Positions 1 through 6,456 of a stretch of 14,441 nucleotides of DNA are shown piece after piece. Below the pieces are notes generated by a model, which searched no databases, was not told where the DNA came from, and saw nothing but the letters and a program-made list of their open reading frames with translations. Position 1 is the first letter of the stretch. Every line of letters begins with the position of its first letter. The position numbers and the translations under genes are program-made. This DNA comes from an uncultured Bacteroidales bacterium (lineage in GTDB: Bacteria; Bacteroidota; Bacteroidia; Bacteroidales; Paludibacteraceae): NCBI GenBank assembly GCA_945787425.1, contig CALZHO010000007.1, positions 1-14,441 of the forward strand, read 5' to 3'.

Positions 1-615
1 ATCCAGCACACGTGCATCCATATCTTTCTTCTCGCTATTGCAGATATAAGGAGGATTGCTGACAATAATATCGGGTATCGGGAATGGGGTATCGGATATA
101 GGCGATAGGATGTCGGTCTGCCACCAATCTACATGTAAGTGATTTCGCTGGGCGTTCTCTTTTGCGACCTCCAATGCCTTTTGACTAATATCCAATCCTG
201 TTATTTGCCAAAGAGGAGCGCCCCTCTTTAATGCCAGCGCAATACAACCGCTACCAGTACCGATATCCCATACGCGCAATGGTTGGTGGGTATCGCAAAC
301 GGACAAGACCCACTCCACCAACTCTGCTGTTTCTGGACGGGGAATAAGGGTCGCAGGAGTAACACGCAAGTCAAGTCCCATCCACTCTGTATGACCAAAA
401 ATATATTGTATCGGTTCGTGCGTGCGAAGTTTTTGCAAAATAACTTCTAATTCTTGCAAATGTGCAAATTTTGTTGTACCTTTGCAGTCGGTTAGAAGTT
501 GCGTGCGGGTCATACCAGTGGTTTCCTCAAGAATCCAATATGCCAGTTCACGCAATTCTTCTTCAGGATAGAATCCTCGTAACTCAGAAATAATATAGTT
601 AATCAATTGTTTCAC
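1..615 (-). CDS. prmC: Peptide chain release factor N5-glutamine methyltransferase PrmC (HemK), N-terminal part, cut by window edge
   Basis: PrmC methylates the glutamine of the GGQ motif in release factors RF1 and RF2, using S-adenosylmethionine, in the cytoplasm. The frame is open for 205 codons from a GTG at 615-613 to the window edge; family members are about 280 residues, so roughly 75 are missing. An N-terminal helical domain (residues 1-75) precedes the Rossmann methyltransferase domain. That domain has the SAM loop VWDIGTGSGC at 115-124 and the diagnostic NPPY motif at 187-190, which binds the substrate glutamine. The GTG start is chosen because the protein then begins as family members do, and because no ATG occurs before residue 35. 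Residues 167-183, just before NPPY, are encoded by a 7-bp tandem repeat. The gene is divergent from ribD. A promoter lies almost on the start codon, which suggests a leaderless mRNA. Confidence 0.93.
   Translation of the reverse strand, partial: MKQLINYIISELRGFYPEEELRELAYWILEETTGMTRTQLLTDCKGTTKFAHLQELEVILQKLRTHEPIQYIFGHTEWMGLDLRVTPATLIPRPETAELVEWVLSVCDTHQPLRVWDIGTGSGCIALALKRGAPLWQITGLDISQKALEVAKENAQRNHLHVDWWQTDILSPISDTPFPIPDIIVSNPPYICNSEKKDMDARVLD
68..116 (-). repeat. Heptanucleotide tandem repeat inside prmC (7 units)
   Basis: Seven consecutive 7-bp units fill exactly 49 bp. On the plus strand every unit ends in GG, for example ATATCGG, GTATCGG (twice) and CGATAGG; read on the prmC sense strand, CC recurs every 7 bp. 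The array encodes PrmC residues 167-183, rich in Pro, Ile, Ser and Asp, in the variable loop before the NPPY motif. The period is seen directly; the origin by tandem expansion is inferred. Confidence 0.85.
453..484 (+). promoter_or_regulatory. Candidate ribD promoter inside prmC
   Basis: On the plus strand CTTG at 453-456 is followed, after 20 bp, by TACCTTTG at 477-484. This matches the Bacteroidota -33/-7 pattern (TTG, then TAnnTTTG). Transcription would start near 488-490, about 147 nt before the ribD ATG at 637, giving a leader antisense to the first codons of prmC. It is the best plus-strand match ahead of ribD, but chance occurrence inside a gene cannot be excluded. Confidence 0.45.
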
Positions 616-619
616 GCTG

Positions 620-650
620 CAAAGGTACGAAAAAAAATGGAAAGTGCAAA
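620..650 (-). promoter_or_regulatory. Promoter of prmC, nearly overlapping its start codon
   Basis: On the minus strand TTTG (650-647) and TACCTTTG (627-620) are separated by 19 bp, a full match to the Bacteroidota -33/-7 consensus. The -7 box ends only 4 nt before the GTG at 615-613, so the transcript would begin within a few nucleotides of the start codon. The -33 box lies inside the first codons of ribD. Confidence 0.65.
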
Positions 651-1692
651 ATTATATATCAATCGTTGTTTACAATTAGCGCGATTAGGCGAGTACTCTG
701 TTGCTCCCAACCCCATGGTAGGAGCCGTATTGGTGCACCATAGTGCCCATGGCGATGTGATTCTTGGCGAAGGTTGGCATATGCAATATGGAGGTCCACA
801 TGCGGAACCTAACTGCATACACAATGCAGAAGAAGCACACCCAGAAGGGATTGATTATAAGCAATGTACTCTATATGTCAGTTTGGAGCCCTGCAGCCAC
901 TATGGCAAAACGCCCCCATGCGCAGAACTGATTATCCGTAAAGGTATAGGTCGTGTGGTAGTGGGCACATTAGACCCTAATCCCAAAGTGGCAGGTCGAG
1001 GCGTGAGCATGATGCAAGAGGCAGGCATAGAGGTGATAGTAGGCGTATTGGAGGCAGAATGTCGCGAACTCAACAAACGTTTCTTTTGCCTGCAAGAGAA
1101 ACATAGACCCTATGTCATCTTGAAATGGGCACAAACAGCAGATGGGTATATAGATAGGCAAAGAGGCGAAAAGCAAGAGGCGAAAGGCAAGGAGATGGAG
1201 GGTCCATTGGTGATTTCTACGCCACTTACCAAACAATTAGTACATCAGCAACGCGCTGAGAATATGGCCATTATGGTAGGCACACGCACGGTGTTATTAG
1301 ACAATCCCCGTTTGCTAACCACCCATTGGAGCGGCAGAAATCCTATACGCATTACTTTGGACAGGCATGGCGTATTGCCTCAAGAGAGCCGAATTTTCTC
1401 CAACGAAGCACCTACCATTGTGTATCGCGACAACACCGATTGGCAATATATCTGTTCCGATTTAGCGAAACGCAACATCCACTCCGTATTGGTAGAAGGA
1501 GGCACAACGCTGCTGCAACATATTTTGGATAGTGGCATCTATGATGAAGTGCATATTGAGGTGAGCTACACCCTTTTGCCCCGCACTGCCAACGAAGAAC
1601 CCAATGGAGTGAAAGCACCCGTATATAAGCCAGTCACACAACCAAAGGTTGTGGATAATCAGCAAATTTACATAGAAAATTTGCATAAATAG
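637..1692 (+). CDS. ribD: Bifunctional riboflavin biosynthesis protein RibD (pyrimidine deaminase/reductase)
   Basis: RibD carries out two successive cytoplasmic steps of riboflavin synthesis: deamination of the diaminopyrimidine made from GTP, then NADPH-dependent reduction of its ribosyl group. The product is 351 residues, normal for the family. The N-terminal deaminase domain (about 1-150) has the zinc site: H55 and E57 in HAE, then C86 and C95 in a PC-x8-C arrangement. The reductase domain starts near residue 158 (KWAQTADGYID) and includes the VLVEGG motif near 284-289. The ATG at 637 is preferred over the in-frame TTG at 607, because the TTG would add ten residues not usual in RibD. Residues 173-189, rich in Lys, Glu and Gly, come from a 7-bp tandem repeat early in the reductase domain. 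No other rib gene and no FMN riboswitch is visible. The gene is divergent from prmC. Confidence 0.95.
   Translation: MESAKLYINRCLQLARLGEYSVAPNPMVGAVLVHHSAHGDVILGEGWHMQYGGPHAEPNCIHNAEEAHPEGIDYKQCTLYVSLEPCSHYGKTPPCAELIIRKGIGRVVVGTLDPNPKVAGRGVSMMQEAGIEVIVGVLEAECRELNKRFFCLQEKHRPYVILKWAQTADGYIDRQRGEKQEAKGKEMEGPLVISTPLTKQLVHQQRAENMAIMVGTRTVLLDNPRLLTTHWSGRNPIRITLDRHGVLPQESRIFSNEAPTIVYRDNTDWQYICSDLAKRNIHSVLVEGGTTLLQHILDSGIYDEVHIEVSYTLLPRTANEEPNGVKAPVYKPVTQPKVVDNQQIYIENLHK
1153..1201 (+). repeat. Heptanucleotide tandem repeat inside ribD (about 7 units)
   Basis: The stretch reads as seven 7-bp units over 49 bp, including AAAGAGG, CAAGAGG and CGAAAGG. Its core is a 14-bp direct repeat (1163-1176 and 1177-1190, 13 of 14 bases identical). 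It encodes RibD residues 173-189, a charged insertion after the conserved TADGYID segment. The minus strand carries the CC phase, as in prmC. Confidence 0.75.
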
Positions 1693-1711
1693 AAAAAAAT
1701 GCGTATCTTTG
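1680..1711 (+). promoter_or_regulatory. Promoter of the SurA-like/OstA-like gene block
   Basis: TTTG at 1680-1683 and TATCTTTG at 1704-1711 are separated by 20 bp, matching the Bacteroidota -33/-7 consensus. The -33 box lies in the last codons of ribD. Transcription would start near 1715-1717, giving a leader of about 24 nt before the ATG at 1740. No comparable promoter is visible in the short gaps before the next three genes, so this probably drives the block through 6415 or further. Confidence 0.7.
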
Positions 1712-1739
1712 CAGGTTGAAAAGTTTATTGGCTCGAGAT

Positions 1740-2582
1740 ATGAAAAAAATTATCATCATACTTCTTGGCATTTTTACACTCCATAGTTGCCATCTTTTCG
1801 AAGAAAGGCGACTGAGTGGTAGTGCCGCAGAATACAATGGCAAGACCATCACACTCAAAGAATTACAGTTGCTCACCGCTGGGCTTACTCCTGAAGATAG
1901 CACCCGCGTAGCTGAGCAATATATTCGTCAATGGGCTATCAACCTCATTGAATATGATATTGCCAAAGATCAATCCAATAAGACCATAGAATTGCTTGTT
2001 GAAGACTATCGTCGCTCCCTATATCTGCATGAATACGAAGAACGACTGGTCGCGCAGTATATGCCTCGCATCATAGAGGACTCGGTGATTCAGTCTTTCT
2101 ATGACATGCACCGCAATCATTTTATTCTGCCCGAAACGATTATCCAAGGCATGCTGCTCGTTATACCTCATGATGCGCCTAACATGGCAGAATTGCGAAA
2201 GAGGATTCAGCACCCAGAAGTGGAGGAAAACATAGAGTGGCTGGAGAAATTTGCTTATCAATATGGCGTGGGCTACGAACTCTTCTTGGAAGAATGGAAA
2301 AGTACCAACGAAGTCATTGTATATCTGCCGTTTAATAAAAACGATTTCGACAAACAGTTGCGCAGCAAACGCCAGATTGAATTGCAAGACTCTATTAACA
2401 CTTTTCTTCTGCAAGTTACGGATATACATCCAGAGGGTACGCACATGCCGCTGGCATATGCACGCAAAGAGATTGAAAACATACTTTTGCATGAGCGTCA
2501 AATAGAATTTCTGCAACGCGAACGAGAAGCATTGTACAACCAAGCGATTAAAGAAGGAAAATTGAAATTATATGAAAAGTAA
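1740..2582 (+). CDS. SurA-like lipoprotein, divergent peptidyl-prolyl isomerase family
   Basis: This is probably a periplasmic, membrane-anchored folding factor for outer-membrane proteins. The 280-residue product opens with a lipoprotein signal: a KK-containing start, a hydrophobic core and the lipobox LHSC with Cys17 as lipidation site. The rest resembles SurA-type chaperones: a helical N-terminal part, a degenerate parvulin-like segment starting near FYDMHRNHFILPE, and a long charged C-terminal helix ending in KLYEK. No clear parvulin catalytic motif is visible, so enzymatic activity is doubtful. The ATG at 1740 is chosen over an in-frame TTG at 1716, because that TTG would fall at the predicted transcription start and would put eight extra residues before the signal peptide. 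The last 11 bases overlap the start of the next SurA-like gene, which implies coupled translation and related roles. Confidence 0.75.
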   Translation: MKKIIIILLGIFTLHSCHLFEERRLSGSAAEYNGKTITLKELQLLTAGLTPEDSTRVAEQYIRQWAINLIEYDIAKDQSNKTIELLVEDYRRSLYLHEYEERLVAQYMPRIIEDSVIQSFYDMHRNHFILPETIIQGMLLVIPHDAPNMAELRKRIQHPEVEENIEWLEKFAYQYGVGYELFLEEWKSTNEVIVYLPFNKNDFDKQLRSKRQIELQDSINTFLLQVTDIHPEGTHMPLAYARKEIENILLHERQIEFLQREREALYNQAIKEGKLKLYEK

Positions 2583-3918
2583 AATTTTGGTTATTGGTTA
2601 TTGGCTATTGGCTATTGGGTGTTTAGCTCAAGATAATATCATTGATGAGGTAATATGGATAGTCGGAGAAGAGGCCATCTTGCGCAGCGAGGTGGAAGAG
2701 GAGCGACTCCGTGCGCAATACGAAGGGCAGCCCATACCAGGTGATCCATATTGCGTTATCCCAGAGCAATTGGCCATCCAAAAACTATTCTTGCACCAGG
2801 CAGAATTGGACTCTATAGAGGCCAACGAGTCTTCTGTTAGCAGTCAAGTGGATATGCGTATGAACTACTATATCTCGCAGATTGGCAGCAAAGAGAAAAT
2901 GGAAGAATACTTCCGCAAAACCAGTAGCGAGATTCGCGAAGAGATGATGACGTCGGTGCGCAACCAGATGACTATTCAGCAGATGCAAAGCAAACTGACC
3001 AAGGGCATCCAGCCCACTCCTGCTGAAGTGCGTCGCTATTTCAATTCGCTGAGCATTGATTCACTTCCCACCATACCCGCGCAGGTGGAAGTACAGATAT
3101 TGAGTATTCAGCCCCCTGTTCCTATAGAGGAAACGGAGCGTATCAAGTCGCAACTGCGCGAGTTCACCGAGCGCGTGACCAGCGGGAATGCTGATTTCAG
3201 CATGTTGGCTCGTCTATACTCTGAAGATACCGAATCTGCCAAACGTGGTGGCGAATTAGGGTTTGTGGGCAAAGGACAATTGGTAAGCGAGTTTGCCGAT
3301 GTGGCGTTTAACCTCACCGATCCCAAACGCGTATCGCGTGTTGTAGAAACGGAATATGGTTTTCATATCATTCAACTCATTGAACGCAAAGGTGAACGTA
3401 TCAATTGTCGCCATATCTTGCTCAAACCTCGCGTATCCTATATGGATAAGCAAAATGCCATCACACGCCTGGATTCTATTCGATCGCTGATTATGGCAGA
3501 CAGTTTGTCATTCGAACTGGCTGTAGCACGATTCTCCGAAGACAAATCTACCATGATGAGCGGTGGCACTATGACCAACCCTAATACCGGAGCCAGCAAG
3601 TTTGAGTACCAAGAACTGCCTCCTGAGATTGCTCGTCAAATATACAACATGAAGGAGGGCGACATCAGCACGCCATTCACCATGATTGACCGCACAAAGA
3701 ACAAAGAAGTGTGTGCCATTGTACGCCTAAAAACAAAACGTGACTCCCACAAGGCCAATCTCACGGATGACTTCCAAACAATCCGTGACATGCTGACCCA
3801 CAAACTCAGCGCCGAAACCATCGACAAATGGATTCGCCAAAAGCAAAAAGAGATATACGTACATATTGATCCTAATTGGCGAGGATGCGATTTCCAATAC
3901 CCTAACTGGGTGCATTGA
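2572..3918 (+). CDS. Periplasmic SurA-like peptidyl-prolyl cis-trans isomerase with two parvulin domains
   Basis: This is likely a SurA-type chaperone and isomerase that escorts unfolded outer-membrane proteins across the periplasm. The 448-residue product has a signal peptide (residues 1-19, cleavage expected after CLA) and a SurA N-terminal helical domain (about 20-165). Parvulin domain 1 (about 172-272) carries ARLYSED, KRGGELGFV and a YGFHII motif. Parvulin domain 2 (about 277-388) starts with NCRHILLK and carries ARFSEDKS and SGGTM. Length and domain order fit the family. The hydrophobic core of the signal peptide (residues 6-17) is encoded by five tandem 7-bp units, which is unusual. 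The ATG overlaps the previous stop codon by 11 bp. The next gene, encoding an OstA-like protein, supports a role in outer-membrane assembly. Confidence 0.9.
   Translation: MKSKILVIGYWLLAIGCLAQDNIIDEVIWIVGEEAILRSEVEEERLRAQYEGQPIPGDPYCVIPEQLAIQKLFLHQAELDSIEANESSVSSQVDMRMNYYISQIGSKEKMEEYFRKTSSEIREEMMTSVRNQMTIQQMQSKLTKGIQPTPAEVRRYFNSLSIDSLPTIPAQVEVQILSIQPPVPIEETERIKSQLREFTERVTSGNADFSMLARLYSEDTESAKRGGELGFVGKGQLVSEFADVAFNLTDPKRVSRVVETEYGFHIIQLIERKGERINCRHILLKPRVSYMDKQNAITRLDSIRSLIMADSLSFELAVARFSEDKSTMMSGGTMTNPNTGASKFEYQELPPEIARQIYNMKEGDISTPFTMIDRTKNKEVCAIVRLKTKRDSHKANLTDDFQTIRDMLTHKLSAETIDKWIRQKQKEIYVHIDPNWRGCDFQYPNWVH
2587..2621 (+). repeat. Heptanucleotide tandem repeat encoding a signal-peptide core (5 units)
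   Basis: Five consecutive 7-bp units: TTGGTTA twice, TTGGCTA twice, then TTGGGTG. Together they encode residues 6-17 (LVIGYWLLAIGC) of the SurA-like protein. The minus strand carries CC every 7 bp. The first four units differ at one position only, so this is among the cleanest arrays in the window. Confidence 0.93.
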
Positions 3919-3944
3919 GAAAAGTGAAAACTGACAGGTGAGAA
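3917..3944 (+). repeat. Weak heptamer array across the SurA-like stop and the ostA start
   Basis: Four 7-bp units fit in register: GAGAAAA, GTGAAAA, CTGACAG and GTGAGAA. The array begins within the TGA stop of the SurA-like gene (3916-3918), and its fourth unit begins with the GTG start codon of the OstA-like gene (3938). The units are degenerate, so this is less certain than the other arrays. Confidence 0.45.
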
Positions 3945-5692
3945 TATTCAAGAGATACATATTATCCATTTTGGGGCTATTGGCGATGGGCAATGGGCTT
4001 TGCAGCGTGTCCGCTGTTGCACAAGACACCACGAAGACCTCTCTCGTTTATCTGGAACATTCGCGAACACTCTCTTTTGATGAGAAACGTCTGCCCGATG
4101 CTCAAATCTTGCGCGGTGATGTATGCTTTCGCCATGACTCCGTGCTGATGTATTGCGATTCTGCCTATTTCTTTGAGAAAGAAAACTCGCTGCATGCTTT
4201 TGGTCGTGTGCATATGGTACAAGGCGACAGTCTGGAAGGCTTTAGCGATGTACTGTATTACAACGGCAATACCAAATTAGCACGCATGCGTCGGCATGTT
4301 CGCCTCATCCACCAAGAAACCGTTTTGACCACTGATAGTCTCAACTACAACCGCGCAAAGAATATAGCATACTATTTCTCGGGCGGTATGATTAAAGACA
4401 GTTTGAACACCCTCACATCGCGCTGGGGACAATATACGCCAGACAATCACCAAGCGCTGTTCCGAGATGATGTGAAACTGGTCAATCCCAAGTTTGTGCT
4501 CACTGCCGACACACTGGGGTATAATACGGAGAGTTATCAGTCGGATTTAGTGGGCCCCACTCAAATCCTGTACGAAGAGGAAACGACTATCCTCTCGACC
4601 AACGGGTGGTACAACACCCAAACCGAAAAATCGCTGTTGCTCGACCGCTCGCAAATCATTCATGCCGATGGTATGACCCTGACGGGAGATACCATCTATT
4701 ACGACAAGTTAAACGGCTATGGTCGCACGATTGGTAATATTGAATCCACCGACTCTGCCAACCAAATGACCCTTTACGGACAGTATAGCGAGGTATGGGA
4801 AGAGACCAACAGAGCGTATGTCACAGACAGTGCAATGCTACTGGATTGGTCGGACTCGACCATGTTTACCTATATGCACGCCGACACGCTATGGACCGAA
4901 GAGATTCCGTATCAAACCTACTCGCTGCTACCGCAAGATAGTGTATGGGTAGATTCCGTACGAACAGCGTTGCCGCCAGACACACTGTGGCAAGACACTG
5001 CCTATCAACAGTTGCGCGCTTTCCACCATGTCCGCATTTACCGCGAGGACATACAAGCTGTCTGTGACTCGGCACGCTATCATGGCAAGGACTCGCTACT
5101 CACCCTCTTTGGATTACCCATCTGCTGGAATGAAGACAACCAGATTTCTGCCGACCAGATTGATATCTATATCAAAGACGAAACGGTGGATTATATGCAC
5201 GGCACCAATAATGCCTTGGCCATTAAGCGCGAAGGAATAGATGAGTTCAATCAGATGGCGGGCAAGGAGATGATTGCCTATGTGCGCGATGGCGATGTCT
5301 ATCAGGTGGACGTGAAGGGTAATGCCGAAACGGTTTTCTATCCACGCGAAAGCGACGGCTCATATATTGGTGTCAATCGCACACAAAGCAGTTTTGTACG
5401 CCTCTACCTCACAGACCGCAAAATTGACCATGTAGTGTTTACCACAGCAACTACGGGTGTTATGATTCCACTGGACCAAGCGCTGCCCGCAGAAAAAACA
5501 TTAGGCGGATTCTTCTGGGCTATTGATGAAAGACCTCTCCAACCGAGCGATATTTTCCTACATCCAGAGCGAACCAAACGACCAGAAAAGACCATCACAT
5601 CCGCTACGGCTGAGGAAAAAGAGGAAGAGGAGGAAGAGGATTCCCCAAAAAAGAATCGAAGAAGAAGAAATACGAATCAAACAAATAGATAA
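3938..5692 (+). CDS. OstA-like (LptA/LptD N-terminal-like) protein, probable lipopolysaccharide transport factor
   Basis: The 584-residue product probably belongs to the OstA-like family of Bacteroidota, related to the lipopolysaccharide bridge protein LptA and the periplasmic domain of LptD. A signal peptide (residues 1-28, cleavage expected near VSAVAQD) precedes many short beta-strand repeats of the OstA type, such as ILRGDVCFRHDSVLMYCDSAYFF, cited here only by its start ILRGDVCF, AFGRVHMVQGDSL and LTTDSLNYNRAKNIAYY, which suggest stacked beta-jellyroll folds. The C-terminal tail (about 554-584) is low in complexity: an acidic run of Glu followed by basic KKNRRRR. The start is a GTG at 3938, the only start that leaves a normal signal peptide. 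Part of that peptide (residues 11-22) is encoded by 7-bp repeat units. The gap to the previous gene is 19 bp. Export of lipopolysaccharide is inferred from family and neighbours. Confidence 0.82.
   Translation: MRIFKRYILSILGLLAMGNGLCSVSAVAQDTTKTSLVYLEHSRTLSFDEKRLPDAQILRGDVCFRHDSVLMYCDSAYFFEKENSLHAFGRVHMVQGDSLEGFSDVLYYNGNTKLARMRRHVRLIHQETVLTTDSLNYNRAKNIAYYFSGGMIKDSLNTLTSRWGQYTPDNHQALFRDDVKLVNPKFVLTADTLGYNTESYQSDLVGPTQILYEEETTILSTNGWYNTQTEKSLLLDRSQIIHADGMTLTGDTIYYDKLNGYGRTIGNIESTDSANQMTLYGQYSEVWEETNRAYVTDSAMLLDWSDSTMFTYMHADTLWTEEIPYQTYSLLPQDSVWVDSVRTALPPDTLWQDTAYQQLRAFHHVRIYREDIQAVCDSARYHGKDSLLTLFGLPICWNEDNQISADQIDIYIKDETVDYMHGTNNALAIKREGIDEFNQMAGKEMIAYVRDGDVYQVDVKGNAETVFYPRESDGSYIGVNRTQSSFVRLYLTDRKIDHVVFTTATTGVMIPLDQALPAEKTLGGFFWAIDERPLQPSDIFLHPERTKRPEKTITSATAEEKEEEEEEDSPKKNRRRRNTNQTNR
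3968..4002 (+). repeat. Heptanucleotide tandem repeat encoding the ostA signal-peptide core (4-5 units)
   Basis: Four clean 7-bp units, GGCTATT, GGCGATG, GGCAATG and GGCTTTG (3975-4002), with a fifth weaker unit before them. GG recurs every 7 bp on the plus strand. They encode residues 11-22 (ILGLLAMGNGLC) of the OstA-like protein, in the same relative position as the repeat in the preceding SurA-like gene. Confidence 0.8.
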
Positions 5693-5695
5693 ACG

Positions 5696-6415
5696 ATGAA
5701 GAAAATTCTATTATGTGTTATTCTTGCATGTTGCAATATATGGATCATGCAAGCAGAAGAGAAACAATATTTGGGTGTACAATTGGGCTATACCCAACCT
5801 ATCACACGCCTGAACGCAGCCATAGTAGGCAAAGAGACAACGCTGAATGCTACCGTGTATAATGGTTTGAAAGTAGGTGTGGTATATGATGCTACCATTG
5901 TAAAAGGGTTTGGTTTTAATATGGGACTTAACTACACCTTTGGTGGCAATCATACCGACTGGGCTTCTAAGCACACTGCTTCTGTATATCCCAAAGTGCG
6001 TTCGCGCGGGCAATATCATCAAATGGAATTGGTAGTGGACTGGCAATACAAGTTTGAAATTGCGCAGAACACTTGGTTGATGCTATACACTGGACCTACT
6101 CTGCAATGCGGTTTGGCGTTAGCAGACAAATGGTATATTCAGACTACCCCTAATAACGAAAGCTACGATTACACAGAAAATTACTATGACGCACAATCTG
6201 TAGGCAACTATGCGCTCTCTCGCCTCAACGTCACATGGGGTATTGGTGCGGGACTGCAATACGAGCGTTATTTCTTGCGCGGAGGATATGATTTTGGATT
6301 AATCAACCCCTACAAAGCAAAAACCTTTAATATCAGCGAGAATTACCAACCTTACACCCGCGGTCGCTTTGATCAATGGCAAATCAAGTTAGGTATCTAC
6401 CTCTGGGAAAAATAA
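5696..6415 (+). CDS. Predicted outer-membrane beta-barrel protein
   Basis: The 239-residue product begins with a signal peptide (residues 1-20, cleavage expected after MQA). It then shows alternating amphipathic strands rich in Tyr, Trp and Gly, for example QYLGVQLGYTQP, FGFNMGLNYTFGG and WGIGAGLQYERYF, ending in IKLGIYLWEK. The strands and spacing suit an eight- to ten-stranded porin-like barrel of the kind often annotated as PorT or OmpW-like. I cannot assign a specific family or substrate. The ATG lies 3 bp after the stop codon of the OstA-like gene, so co-translation is expected. Its position after two chaperone genes and an OstA-like gene suits an outer-membrane role. The C-terminus is not the classical Phe; the last aromatic is Trp, three residues from the end. 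Confidence 0.75.
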   Translation: MKKILLCVILACCNIWIMQAEEKQYLGVQLGYTQPITRLNAAIVGKETTLNATVYNGLKVGVVYDATIVKGFGFNMGLNYTFGGNHTDWASKHTASVYPKVRSRGQYHQMELVVDWQYKFEIAQNTWLMLYTGPTLQCGLALADKWYIQTTPNNESYDYTENYYDAQSVGNYALSRLNVTWGIGAGLQYERYFLRGGYDFGLINPYKAKTFNISENYQPYTRGRFDQWQIKLGIYLWEK

Positions 6416-6424
6416 TATTCGAGA

Positions 6425-6456
6425 CTTTAACCTTTGGCCTTTAAACTATAAACTTT
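6425..6456 (+). repeat. Heptamer array abutting the dnaG start codon
   Basis: The gap before dnaG reads as 7-bp units CTTTAAC, CTTTGGC, CTTTAAA and CTATAAA, with a final CTTT running directly into the ATG at 6457. It is pyrimidine-rich on the coding strand. TAACCTTTG (6429-6437) resembles a -7 box, but with three bases instead of two in the spacer, so a promoter here is not supported. Confidence 0.75.

Noticed and set aside
485..636. FMN riboswitch ahead of ribD
   Set aside because: The stretch is the 5' coding end of prmC on the other strand, and I could not find the conserved FMN-element segments.
607..636. Earlier TTG start of ribD
   Set aside because: It adds ten residues not typical of RibD, and the codons overlap the prmC start and promoter. 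The ATG at 637 gives the normal opening.
1716..1739. Earlier TTG start of the SurA-like lipoprotein
   Set aside because: The predicted transcription start falls at the same place, and the lipoprotein signal begins cleanly at the ATG at 1740.
2019..2543. 174-codon open frame on the minus strand
   Set aside because: It lies wholly opposite the SurA-like lipoprotein gene, has many Cys, Phe and His residues and no recognisable domain. It is a shadow of the real gene.
6429..6437. Promoter of dnaG (TAACCTTTG)
   Set aside because: The box has three bases between TA and TTTG instead of two, and no TTTG lies at the right distance upstream. It is better explained as part of the heptamer array.
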